A stretch of DNA of 54,112 bases. It comes from Lachnospiraceae bacterium. Lineage in GTDB: Bacteria > Bacillota > Clostridia > Lachnospirales > Lachnospiraceae. The notes beneath the pieces are model-generated. The model worked only from the letters and a program-made list of their open reading frames with translations, searched no databases and was not told the DNA's origin. Where the stretch lies: the NCBI GenBank assembly GCA_024681595.1, contig JAILAN010000183.1, positions 1 to 54,112 of the forward strand, in the 5' to 3' direction. A program made the translations under genes and the position numbers. Positions 35,719 to 43,671 of this stretch are shown one piece after another; within the stretch, counting starts at the first letter, position 1, and each line of letters begins with the position of its first letter.

Positions 35719-36916
35719 ATTTTTTTACACATGCAAAAATAAAGGATTAAATATAACGCTCAAAGAGTGGCTGTCTTTGATAGAGGCACTTGATAAGGGA
35801 CTGTGCACCTCATCGCTCACTCAGTTTTATTATGTTTCGAGAATGATACTGGTCAAATCGGAGACGGATTATGACAAATTCGACAGAGCATTTGAGGAAA
35901 CATTCAAAGGGATAAGATCGGAAAACGAGGTTACCAAAGCCATGCTCAGGTGGCTGGATAAATCTGAAATGTTAGATATGGTATCCGAGCAGGATCGATA
36001 CCGCATGAATGAACAGGATGGACTGTTTCATGACCTTGATAAGGACGATATAGAGTCCAAGTTCAAGCAGAGGTTAAGAGATCAGGACTCGGAACACAAC
36101 GGAGGCTCATTCTGGATCGGTTCCATGGGTAAGACTTATTTCGGTAACATGGGTGGAAATGCCGGAGGCATCAGGGTCGGCGGTTCCACAGGTTACCAGA
36201 CAGCCTTTCAGGTAATAGGAGCCAAAAAATATGCTGATTTCAGAGATGACAGGATTATTGACAACCGTCAGTTTCAGATGGCATTAAGAAAACTAAGGCA
36301 GTTCAGTTCCAAACTAGATATACCGAAAACGGAACTTGATATTAACGGAACGATAGATAAGACCTGCAACAACGGTGGCTGCTTACAGATCGTGATGGAA
36401 AAACCGCGTAAAAACGCGGTCAAACTGTTGTTGCTGATGGATTCGGGCGGTACCATGATCCCGTACAGTACGCTTCTTAATGAGCTTTTTCAGTCAGTGC
36501 ATCGTTCAAACCACTATAAAGACGTTAAGACTTATTATTTTCACAACTGCATCTATTCGCACCTTTATAAGACACCTGAATGTGAGAACGGAGAGTGGAT
36601 AGAGACTGAATGGATGTTCAGAAACCTGGATTCGGATTATAAAGTGATAATCGTCGGTGATGCTGCTATGGCACCGGAGGAACTTTATTCGGACACCGGC
36701 AATTATCGCGGCCCTAATAACGGGCTGTCGGGTTATGAATGGCTGCTTCTGATGAAGAAGCATTATAAAAAGATAGTATGGATGAATCCCAAGATGGCTC
36801 CGGGTCACGCGCCATGGCGTGAAGCGGAAACAGCCGTCAAGGAGATGTTTCCAATGTATAAACTGACTGTCAGAGGACTTAATCAGGCAATGAGTACACT
36901 GATGGTCAACAAATAG
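35708..36916 (+). CDS. VWA/CoxE-like domain protein, partner of the MoxR ATPase
   Basis: The 402-residue protein has a helical N-terminal half (about 1-225), with a Gly-rich stretch near 130-170 (MGKTYFGNMGGNAGGIRVGG), and a C-terminal von Willebrand A domain beginning at VKLLLLMDSGGTM near residue 237. The MIDAS motif reads DSGGT rather than DxSxS, so one metal-binding Ser is changed to Gly and the last to Thr, which can still bind metal. VIIVGDAAMAPEEL follows later. The start lies inside the moxR-like gene. It is cytoplasmic, having neither a signal peptide nor a membrane helix. Confidence 0.85.
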   Translation: MFTKFFYTCKNKGLNITLKEWLSLIEALDKGLCTSSLTQFYYVSRMILVKSETDYDKFDRAFEETFKGIRSENEVTKAMLRWLDKSEMLDMVSEQDRYRMNEQDGLFHDLDKDDIESKFKQRLRDQDSEHNGGSFWIGSMGKTYFGNMGGNAGGIRVGGSTGYQTAFQVIGAKKYADFRDDRIIDNRQFQMALRKLRQFSSKLDIPKTELDINGTIDKTCNNGGCLQIVMEKPRKNAVKLLLLMDSGGTMIPYSTLLNELFQSVHRSNHYKDVKTYYFHNCIYSHLYKTPECENGEWIETEWMFRNLDSDYKVIIVGDAAMAPEELYSDTGNYRGPNNGLSGYEWLLLMKKHYKKIVWMNPKMAPGHAPWREAETAVKEMFPMYKLTVRGLNQAMSTLMVNK

Positions 36917-36945
36917 AAAGATTATGATATCGGAGGATTAAGATT

Positions 36946-38172
36946 ATGACTATTTTTGATGAATTAAAGGAACGCGGGCTGCTGGCTCAGCTGACCGATG
37001 AAGAGGAGATAAAGGAACTGATAAATAACGGTAAGGCAACATTCTATATCGGATTTGATCCTACAGCGGACTCGTTGCATGTTGGTCATTTCATGGCACT
37101 TTGTCTGATGAAGAGGCTTCAGGAAGCCGGAAACAAGCCTATTGCTCTAGTTGGAGGTGGTACAGGTATGATCGGCGATCCTTCGGGCAGATCGGATTTA
37201 AGACAGGTCATGACCAAAGAGACGATTCAGCATAACTGTGAATGCTTTAAGAAACAGATGGAGAAATTCATTGATTTTAGTGACGGCAAGGCCATGATGG
37301 TAAACAATGCTGACTGGCTGCTCGACCTTAATTATGTTGAATTTATCAGAGATATAGGCCCCCACTTCTCAGTTAACAATATGCTTCGTGCTGAGTGCTA
37401 CAAACAGCGTATGGAAAAAGGACTTACATTCCTTGAGTTCAATTACATGCTGATGCAGAGCTACGATTTTTACGAGTTATTCCAAAGATACGGCTGTAAT
37501 ATGCAGTTCGGTGGAGATGATCAGTGGTCGAACATGCTCGGTGGAACTGAACTTATAAGGAGAAAGCTTGGTAAGGATGCTTATGCCATGACCATAACTT
37601 TGCTGCTCAATTCTGAAGGTAAAAAAATGGGTAAGACACAGAAGGGAGCTGTATGGCTTGATCCCGAAAAGACATCTCCGTTCGAGTTTTATCAATACTG
37701 GAGAAATGTCGGAGATGCAGATGTTATCAAGTGCATCAAGATGTTAACGTTCCTTCCTCTTGAGGAGATACATAAGATGGAGTCATGGGAAGGAGCTGAA
37801 CTTAACAAGGCAAAGGAGATACTGGCATACGAACTGACCACTCTGGTACATGGCAAAGAGGAAGCCTTAAAAGCCCAGGAGGCAGCCAGGGCTCTTTTCA
37901 GCAAAGGTGTTGCAGAAAATATGCCTGAAACAGTTCTTAAAGAATCTGATTTTAATGAGAACGGCCAGATCGATATCAGTGGTCTGCTCGTCAGCGCAGG
38001 ACTGGCCGGCAGCCGTTCTGAAGGCAGAAGAGCGGTTGAACAGGGCGGTGTTGCTATAAATGATGATAAGATTACTGACTTCAAGACTGTATTTGATAAA
38101 GATTTCTTTGCAGGTGACGGAATAGTTCTAAAAAAAGGCAAGAAGAATTTCAGAAAAGTAACGCTTGGATAA
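36946..38172 (+). CDS. tyrS: Tyrosyl-tRNA synthetase
   Basis: This class I synthetase of 408 residues has [19 protein letters not shown] (the HIGH-like signature is HVGH), [29 protein letters not shown] for tyrosine recognition, and KMGKTQKG in the place of KMSKS. The C-terminal S4 RNA-binding domain (about 340-400) ends with [11 protein letters not shown]. No T-box leader is present: the gap after the VWA gene is only 29 bp, with CGGAGGA as ribosome binding site. Confidence 0.97.
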   Translation: MTIFDELKERGLLAQLTDEEEIKELINNGKATFYIGFDPTADSLHVGHFMALCLMKRLQEAGNKPIALVGGGTGMIGDPSGRSDLRQVMTKETIQHNCECFKKQMEKFIDFSDGKAMMVNNADWLLDLNYVEFIRDIGPHFSVNNMLRAECYKQRMEKGLTFLEFNYMLMQSYDFYELFQRYGCNMQFGGDDQWSNMLGGTELIRRKLGKDAYAMTITLLLNSEGKKMGKTQKGAVWLDPEKTSPFEFYQYWRNVGDADVIKCIKMLTFLPLEEIHKMESWEGAELNKAKEILAYELTTLVHGKEEALKAQEAARALFSKGVAENMPETVLKESDFNENGQIDISGLLVSAGLAGSRSEGRRAVEQGGVAINDDKITDFKTVFDKDFFAGDGIVLKKGKKNFRKVTLG

Positions 38173-38190
38173 AGGAAAGGATGGGACAAC

Positions 38191-39012
38191 ATGAACAAGG
38201 TATATGAAAAGCTTAATGACTGTTATGAATCCATAAAGGACAGAATCCCTTTTGAACCCAAGGTCGGTCTTGTACTGGGATCAGGGCTCGGCAACTATGC
38301 CGATTCCATGAAGGTTGAAGCCGAAATTGATTATTCGGATATCAAAGGATTTCCGGTATCGACTGTTCCCGGGCACGCAGGTAAGTTCATATTTGGTTAT
38401 GTTGGTAATGTTCCCGTAGTATGCATGAAAGGCAGGATCCATTATTATGAGGGTTATGATATCAGCGATGTAGTACTCCCCACCAGACTCATGAAAATGA
38501 TGGGGATCAGCATACTGTTCCTTACTAATGCATCGGGAGGAGCTAATCCGGGATTCAAAGCAGGAGATTTCATGCTCATTACGGATCATATATCGCTGTT
38601 TGCTCCCAATCCGCTTATCGGACCCAATATAGATGAACTTGGAACACGGTTTCCTGACATGTCATCGGTATATGACAAGGAGCTTCAGGACAAAATAAGA
38701 ACCGCAGCTAAAGAAAACAAGATCGATCTTAAAGAAGGAATATACGTACAACTGACAGGACCTTCTTTTGAATCTCCTGCAGAGATCAGGATGCTTCAGA
38801 AATTAGGCGCTGATGCTGTTGGCATGTCAACTGTAGTGGAGGCGATAGCCGCCAACCATATGGGAATAAAAATTTGCGGAATATCATGTGTGTGCAATCT
38901 GGCGGCAGGGATATCACCTACGCCTTTGACTCATGAAGAAGTACAACAGGCTGGACGTGATGCCGCACCTTTGTTTGAAAAACTGGTTACCGAATCCATA
39001 ATCAGATTTTAA
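38191..39012 (+). CDS. punA: Purine nucleoside phosphorylase (trimeric type)
   Basis: It cleaves inosine and guanosine with phosphate to free base and ribose 1-phosphate. The 273-residue protein shows the phosphate loop LVLGSGLGNYADSM, VVCMKGRIHYYEGY, LTNASGGANPGFKAGDFMLITDHI and, in the base pocket, GPSFESPAEIRMLQKLGADAVGMSTV. These are the marks of the trimeric, 6-oxopurine-specific class. It begins a salvage group with cdd and an amidohydrolase and could act on nucleosides imported by the BMP transporter encoded earlier. Confidence 0.96.
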   Translation: MNKVYEKLNDCYESIKDRIPFEPKVGLVLGSGLGNYADSMKVEAEIDYSDIKGFPVSTVPGHAGKFIFGYVGNVPVVCMKGRIHYYEGYDISDVVLPTRLMKMMGISILFLTNASGGANPGFKAGDFMLITDHISLFAPNPLIGPNIDELGTRFPDMSSVYDKELQDKIRTAAKENKIDLKEGIYVQLTGPSFESPAEIRMLQKLGADAVGMSTVVEAIAANHMGIKICGISCVCNLAAGISPTPLTHEEVQQAGRDAAPLFEKLVTESIIRF

Positions 39013-39021
39013 GGAGTACTG

Positions 39022-39519
39022 ATGAAGAGAGAATTCATTCAAGATGACAACGAAGAAACGAACAATATGCTCGTAGAGCTGCTGAAGGCGATTCCGGTAC
39101 GTGATCTTATATCACGTGCCATTGATGCTCGCGATATGTCGTACTGCCCGTATTCTGAGTATGCTGTCGGAGCAGCGCTTCTTACTAAGGAAGGTAAGAC
39201 TTATCTGGGATGTAATATTGAAAATGCTGCGTATGGCCCCAGCAACTGTGCTGAGAGAACTGCTTTTTTCAAGGCGGTATCCGAAGGAGAGAGAAGCTTT
39301 AAGGCAATTGCCATAACCGGTTCACCCAAGGGCAAAAAGATAGATCAGTTTGCTTTTCCGTGTGGTGTATGCAGACAGGTGATGAGAGAATTCTGCAATC
39401 CGGAAACTTTCATTGTTATCGTCGCTAAATCTGAGACAGATTATAAAGTGTTTGCATTGAAGGAACTTCTCCCGGAAGGCTTTGGCCCGGAGAACCTTAA
39501 AACAGGGACAAAAAAATGA
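39022..39519 (+). CDS. cdd: Cytidine deaminase
   Basis: It deaminates cytidine and deoxycytidine to uridines. The zinc site and catalytic Glu are in NCAERTAF (Cys76, Glu78) and PCGVCRQ (Cys114, Cys117). At 165 residues it is longer than the usual 130-140, with an acidic N-terminal extension of about 28 residues (a second in-frame Met lies at residue 16) and a short extra tail. AAGGAG precedes the ATG at 39022, which supports the longer form. Its stop codon overlaps the next start (ATGA). Confidence 0.95.
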   Translation: MKREFIQDDNEETNNMLVELLKAIPVRDLISRAIDARDMSYCPYSEYAVGAALLTKEGKTYLGCNIENAAYGPSNCAERTAFFKAVSEGERSFKAIAITGSPKGKKIDQFAFPCGVCRQVMREFCNPETFIVIVAKSETDYKVFALKELLPEGFGPENLKTGTKK

Positions 39520-40793
39520 ACATTAGATTTTACAATGCCAGAATACTGTCCATGAAGGACGGATATGATGTAATAAACGGAGAATTGACCGTACGTGACG
39601 GCATAATCAGCTATGTCGGCACCGGCAAGGCAAAAGAGGAGGAAGATTATGACAGACAGATTGACTGTCACCAGAACCTCCTTATGCCTGGATTTAAAAA
39701 TGCACATACACATTCCGGTATGAGTGTTCTCCGCTCTCTTGCAGATGATCTTCCGTTGTCTGATTGGCTTAACACTCAGATATTCCCGGTTGAAGCAAAA
39801 ATGACACCTGATGATATCTATACCATGACTAAACTGTCAGTATTGGAATATCTGACATCCGGGATCACTGCCTGCTTTGACATGTATCTGACGCCGGAAT
39901 CCATAGCACGTTCTATGGATGATTGTGGCTTCAGATGTGTTCAGACGGGAGCAATAAATAACTTTTCTCAATCAGTTGAACTGCTGGAAAAGATGTATCT
40001 TGAATACAATAAACCCGGATCTCTTCAAAGCTATATCCTGGGGGCTCATGCTGAGTATACGACGAGCCTTGAACTACTAAAGGAAATATCCGGGCTCGTA
40101 CATAAATACAGGGCGCCTTTTTTCATGCATCTGGGCGAAACTAAAGGAGAAGTTGAAGGATGCATACAAAGATACGGCAAGGGACCTTTAAAACTCGCAG
40201 ATGAGATAGGATTATTTGATTTCGGAGGAGGAATATATCACGGCATCTACCTTGATGATGAGGATTTCTCTATCATGAAAAAGCGCGGTCTTTACGTTGT
40301 AACAAATCCTGCTTCGAATATTAAGCTCGCTTCGGGGATCTGCCCTGTTGATGAGTATCTAAAAAATGATATTCCGGTAGCGATAGGAACAGACGGACCT
40401 GCATCCAATAATTGCCTCGATATGTTCAGAGAGATGTTCCTGGTGGCTGGACTTACCAAATTAAGGACTATGGATGCATCTGCGGCCGATGCTAATGAAA
40501 TATTAAAAATGGCTACCGTTAACGGAGCTCTGTGCATGGGACTTAAGGATTGCGATATTCTCGATACCGGCAAGAAAGCAGATATAATTCTGCTGGATCT
40601 TAATGCTCCAAATATGCAGCCTGTAAACAATATTACCAAAAACATTGTTTACTCCGGATCCAAGTTAAATGTAAAGATGACTATGGTTAACGGCAATATA
40701 TTGTATGAAAACGGAGAATTTTATATTGACGAATCCCCCGAACAGATATATGAAAAAGTTACTTCCATTAAAAAGAGGCTTTTGAATGGATAA
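39516..40793 (+). CDS. Amidohydrolase, probable S-adenosylhomocysteine/methylthioadenosine deaminase
   Basis: The 425-residue protein belongs to the TIM-barrel metallo-hydrolase family of MtaD/TrzN/SsnA. Metal ligands are His64 and His66 in NAHTHSGM, a His in LGAHAEYTT, another in HLGETKGEVEGC, and the Asp in GTDGPASNNCLDMF. Next to purine and pyrimidine salvage genes an adenosine-like deaminase (SAH, MTA, 5'-deoxyadenosine) is the likeliest role; guanine or other amino-heterocycle deaminase is the main alternative. It overlaps cdd by 4 bp and the MutS-like gene by 8 bp, so three genes are coupled. Confidence 0.87.
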   Translation: MNIRFYNARILSMKDGYDVINGELTVRDGIISYVGTGKAKEEEDYDRQIDCHQNLLMPGFKNAHTHSGMSVLRSLADDLPLSDWLNTQIFPVEAKMTPDDIYTMTKLSVLEYLTSGITACFDMYLTPESIARSMDDCGFRCVQTGAINNFSQSVELLEKMYLEYNKPGSLQSYILGAHAEYTTSLELLKEISGLVHKYRAPFFMHLGETKGEVEGCIQRYGKGPLKLADEIGLFDFGGGIYHGIYLDDEDFSIMKKRGLYVVTNPASNIKLASGICPVDEYLKNDIPVAIGTDGPASNNCLDMFREMFLVAGLTKLRTMDASAADANEILKMATVNGALCMGLKDCDILDTGKKADIILLDLNAPNMQPVNNITKNIVYSGSKLNVKMTMVNGNILYENGEFYIDESPEQIYEKVTSIKKRLLNG

Positions 40794-42303
40794 CACTACC
40801 GAAAGGATCAACAGATATTTTGAAGATCATAAAGACGGATTTTTCATCGATGATATTACCTGCAATGATCTGGATCTTGACAGGATATTTGATGCTGTTA
40901 ACGGAACATATTCGTCTCTGGGAGAGGAGATCCTTTATCATATGCTTAGGACTCCTGTTTTTGACAGGAACGCTCTGTCAGAACTTGAGAGACATCTGGA
41001 GCATTATTCCGTTGATTCTGCTCAAAAGAATAAGACCATACAGTCATTAAAAAGTATTTCGAAGCTTAAAAAGATTTCGGTTTTTGAATATCTGGGAAAG
41101 CTGGATGAAGTAAAACGTATAGGAGAACTAAGGCTCTTTATCCCAATGATAATGATGCTTTTTGGGATTGTTCTTTCATTTTTTTATTCATTGCCCGGAA
41201 TCGTGGTCATTGTTGTTTCGTTTGTAATAAACACCGTTAGATATTTCCGTCTGCTTAAAGACATCAGACCATATCTTGTATGTTTTGCATATGTTTTCAG
41301 AGCTATAGTTTCTTCTAAGAACATAGACGGGATATCGGAGGATGAGATCAAAGATCTGCTTCCGATGACGCGGCGCAACTTTATCCTGGGCAACCTTTCG
41401 GGCGTCAGTGCGAACGGAGGTACAGGAAATCCTTTTGATCTGCTGCTTGACCTCCTTAGGATGTCACTGCACCTAGATATCATCAGATTTTACCATCTGA
41501 CCGACAGGGTAAAGAAGAATAAGGATAAGATAACGGATCTTCTGTCACATATAGGTTATATTGATTCTTATATCGCTATATGCGGATTCAGAAATGGATT
41601 GCAGTATTATTCGAAACCGGAGTTTGTTGATGAAAAACTCATAAAGTGCGTTGATATGTATCATCCGCTGATCGATGAACCGGTCCCGAATACTATCGAT
41701 ACCCATCGGGGTGTTCTGATCACAGGTTCAAATGCATCAGGCAAATCTACCTTTTTAAGAACTCTGGCGGTTAATGTGCTTTTTGCCCAGACGATAAATA
41801 CTGTACTGGCCAGAGAATATTATGCTCCGCTAAGCTTTCTGATAACCAGTATCTCATTACGGGATGATCTTATAGGTAAAGACAGCTTTTATATGGCTGA
41901 AGTCAAAGCTGTTAAGCGTATTATACAAAAGGCTTCATCAGACAAAGACGGATTTGTCATATGTTTTGTGGATGAGCTGCTAAAGGGCACGAACACACTT
42001 GAAAGGATCGCTACATCATCAAAGATCCTCAGTGAATTGTCAAAGGACAACATCCTGTGTTTTGCCGCCACACATGATATTGAACTGACCAGGATACTTG
42101 GAGAATTATACGACAATTACCATTTCAGTGAGGATATCACTTCAGATGAAGATATCAGATTCTCATATAAAATGATGGAAGGCCCCAGTACTACGACCAA
42201 TGCGATAAGACTTCTTGTTGCCCTGGATTTCCCGTATTCGATCATTGACGAGGCCACTGATATGGTCAAGCGGTTTAATGAAACCGGCATATGGCATCTT
42301 TGA
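40786..42303 (+). CDS. MutS-like ATPase with two membrane helices
   Basis: The C-terminal 230 residues form the MutS ATPase/clamp-end domain: Walker A GSNASGKS at 314-321, then SLRDDLIGKDSFYMAEVK, Walker B in VICFVDELLKGTN and the H-motif in CFAATHDIELT. The protein has only 505 residues and lacks the mismatch-recognition domain. Instead there are two hydrophobic helices (about 117-133 and 136-152) near the start of a helical lever-like region, which would anchor it in the membrane. It is therefore not a canonical mismatch-repair MutS. Its real function is unknown. The start overlaps the amidohydrolase gene. Confidence 0.88.
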   Translation: MDNTTERINRYFEDHKDGFFIDDITCNDLDLDRIFDAVNGTYSSLGEEILYHMLRTPVFDRNALSELERHLEHYSVDSAQKNKTIQSLKSISKLKKISVFEYLGKLDEVKRIGELRLFIPMIMMLFGIVLSFFYSLPGIVVIVVSFVINTVRYFRLLKDIRPYLVCFAYVFRAIVSSKNIDGISEDEIKDLLPMTRRNFILGNLSGVSANGGTGNPFDLLLDLLRMSLHLDIIRFYHLTDRVKKNKDKITDLLSHIGYIDSYIAICGFRNGLQYYSKPEFVDEKLIKCVDMYHPLIDEPVPNTIDTHRGVLITGSNASGKSTFLRTLAVNVLFAQTINTVLAREYYAPLSFLITSISLRDDLIGKDSFYMAEVKAVKRIIQKASSDKDGFVICFVDELLKGTNTLERIATSSKILSELSKDNILCFAATHDIELTRILGELYDNYHFSEDITSDEDIRFSYKMMEGPSTTTNAIRLLVALDFPYSIIDEATDMVKRFNETGIWHL

Positions 42304-42328
42304 CAAAGAAATCACGCTTTGATATATT

Positions 42329-42367
42329 TTTACTAGATACAGATCGCATATATAATTGTTGATCTGT
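42329..42367 (+). promoter_or_regulatory. Promoter with operator-like inverted repeat before the small membrane protein/WYL genes
   Basis: TTTACT (42329-42334), 16 nt and TATAAT (42351-42356) form a promoter. ACAGATC (42339-42345) and GATCTGT (42361-42367) make a perfect 7-bp inverted repeat with a 15-nt spacer, centred at 42353 on the -10 box itself. Autocontrol by the WYL regulator encoded downstream is a plausible inference. Confidence 0.6.
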
Positions 42368-42377
42368 CGGAGGTATT

Positions 42378-42545
42378 ATGGATAATCTGATTAGTTTTTT
42401 AAGAATGTTTCTTTCATATGCTCTGGTTGTTGCCGTGGCAGCTGCTGTTATTGCCCTGGCCGTGTTCATAGGTATTAAACTACGCAAGAGCAAGAACCAA
42501 AAGGAATTGACCCAGAATGCCGAAGGAAGCCAAGCAGAAAGCTAA
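42378..42545 (+). CDS. Small single-pass membrane protein (55 residues)
   Basis: The gene starts at an ATG after CGGAGG with ideal spacing, directly behind a good promoter. Translation gives MDNLISFLRM, then a hydrophobic helix rich in Ala and Val from about residue 11 to 33, then KLRKSKNQK and a short polar tail ending QAES. The positive charges after the helix predict the N-terminus outside. The last 29 bases overlap the WYL gene in another frame. The function is unknown, though the fixed place before a regulator suggests a linked role. Confidence 0.72.
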   Translation: MDNLISFLRMFLSYALVVAVAAAVIALAVFIGIKLRKSKNQKELTQNAEGSQAES

Positions 42546-43518
42546 ATTACTGTATATTTGGGAAGCTCTTCTAAAATATACAGATGAGAATAATGCGTTA
42601 TCTTCAGCACAAATCATCGATTATCTTGCTAAGAGGGATATATCGGTTGAGAGAAAGACTGTTTTTTCCGATATTGCCACTTTAAAGGAATTTGGTGCGG
42701 ATATCTGTCTGTCCAAATCTAAGGATCATAAAGGCTATTATGTCGCTTCAAGGGATTTTGAGCTTCCTGAACTGAAGATCATAACCGAAGCGATCTTGTC
42801 GAGCCGCTATATCACAGCAAAAAAATCCAAAGAACTGATCGCAAAACTGTCTGAACTAGTCGGGCCTTCCGAGAGAAAACAGCTTCAAAGAGAAGTATTT
42901 GTCTCAGGGAGAGTCAAGTCGGAAAATGAGAGTATTTATTATAATGTCGATATGCTCCATAACGCGATGCTGGCAAACAGACAGATAACGTTTAATTATC
43001 TGGACTGGACACTGAACAAAGAACTTATTCCCAGGCATAACGGAAGAGTATATCGTGTATCTCCATGGGCATTGACCGTGGATGATGAGAACTATTATCT
43101 GATTGCCTATGATTCAGCACACTCCGAGATACGTCACTACCGGGTTGACAAGATGAAGGATATCAAAGAGGTTGCCAGGTCAAAGCGTATCGGAAAAGAA
43201 GAATTTGAAAGATTTGATGTTGGTATTTATACCAACCGTAATTTCGGAATGTTCAGGGGGGAGATGGAAGTCGTTACGGTTACGATGCCGGAGGATAAGA
43301 TCGGGATATTCTTTGACCGTTTCGGAAAAGATATAGATGTTCGCAAACTTCAAAACGGCAGGGTATCAGCCAGAGTCAGCGTATATGTTTCAAACCTGTT
43401 TTTCGGATGGCTTTCAGGTCTGGGACCTGATTTTATGATCACCATGCCGCTAGATACAAAAGCACAATATATAGATCATCTAAAGTCTATCATTACCACA
43501 TATAGCGAAATGGAATAG
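42517..43518 (+). CDS. WYL-domain transcriptional regulator
   Basis: The 333-residue protein starts with a winged helix-turn-helix (about 5-70: LLYIWEALLKYTDENNALSSAQIIDYLA), followed by the WYL ligand domain (about 140-215) with ITFNYLDWTLNKELIPR, YRVSPWALTVDDENYYLIAYD and HYRVDKM, and a WCX-like C-terminal domain. WYL proteins sense small ligands or nucleic acids; the ligand here is unknown. The start overlaps the end of the small membrane protein gene, and a terminator contains its stop codon. The inverted repeat at 42339-42367 is the obvious candidate operator. Confidence 0.93.
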   Translation: MPKEAKQKAKLLYIWEALLKYTDENNALSSAQIIDYLAKRDISVERKTVFSDIATLKEFGADICLSKSKDHKGYYVASRDFELPELKIITEAILSSRYITAKKSKELIAKLSELVGPSERKQLQREVFVSGRVKSENESIYYNVDMLHNAMLANRQITFNYLDWTLNKELIPRHNGRVYRVSPWALTVDDENYYLIAYDSAHSEIRHYRVDKMKDIKEVARSKRIGKEEFERFDVGIYTNRNFGMFRGEMEVVTVTMPEDKIGIFFDRFGKDIDVRKLQNGRVSARVSVYVSNLFFGWLSGLGPDFMITMPLDTKAQYIDHLKSIITTYSEME

Positions 43519-43549
43519 GAATTTTTCACAAAGTTCCTGTTCTTTTTTT
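43513..43549 (+). terminator. Terminator of the WYL transcript
   Basis: GAATAGGAA (43513-43521) pairs with TTCCTGTTC (43534-43542), nine pairs with one G-U, around a 12-nt loop, and runs into seven T residues. The WYL stop codon lies in the left arm. Confidence 0.82.
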
Positions 43550-43573
43550 ATGCAATTTTTTAATTTCCCTGCG

Positions 43574-43602
43574 TTGACATGATAATTTTATAAAGATATA
43601 CT
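43574..43602 (+). promoter_or_regulatory. nrdDG operon promoter
   Basis: TTGACA (43574-43579), a 17-nt spacer and TATACT (43597-43602) make a near-consensus housekeeping promoter, with expected initiation near 43609, just before the first NrdR box. Confidence 0.88.
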
Positions 43603-43611
43603 GTTAGTGGG

Positions 43612-43658
43612 CACAATATATTGTGTCTATATTGTTGCTAAAACCACATTATATTGAA
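43612..43658 (+). promoter_or_regulatory. Tandem NrdR boxes in the nrdD leader
   Basis: CACAATATATTGTG (43612-43625) is a perfect 14-bp palindrome that fits the NrdR box. A second, weaker copy, CACATTATATTGAA (43645-43658), matches it at 11 of 14 positions. Their centres are 33 bp apart, close to the three-helical-turn spacing usual for NrdR pairs. Both lie between the expected transcription start and the start codon. The nrdR gene is not in this window. Confidence 0.85.
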
Positions 43659-43671
43659 TGAGAGGCAGGAT

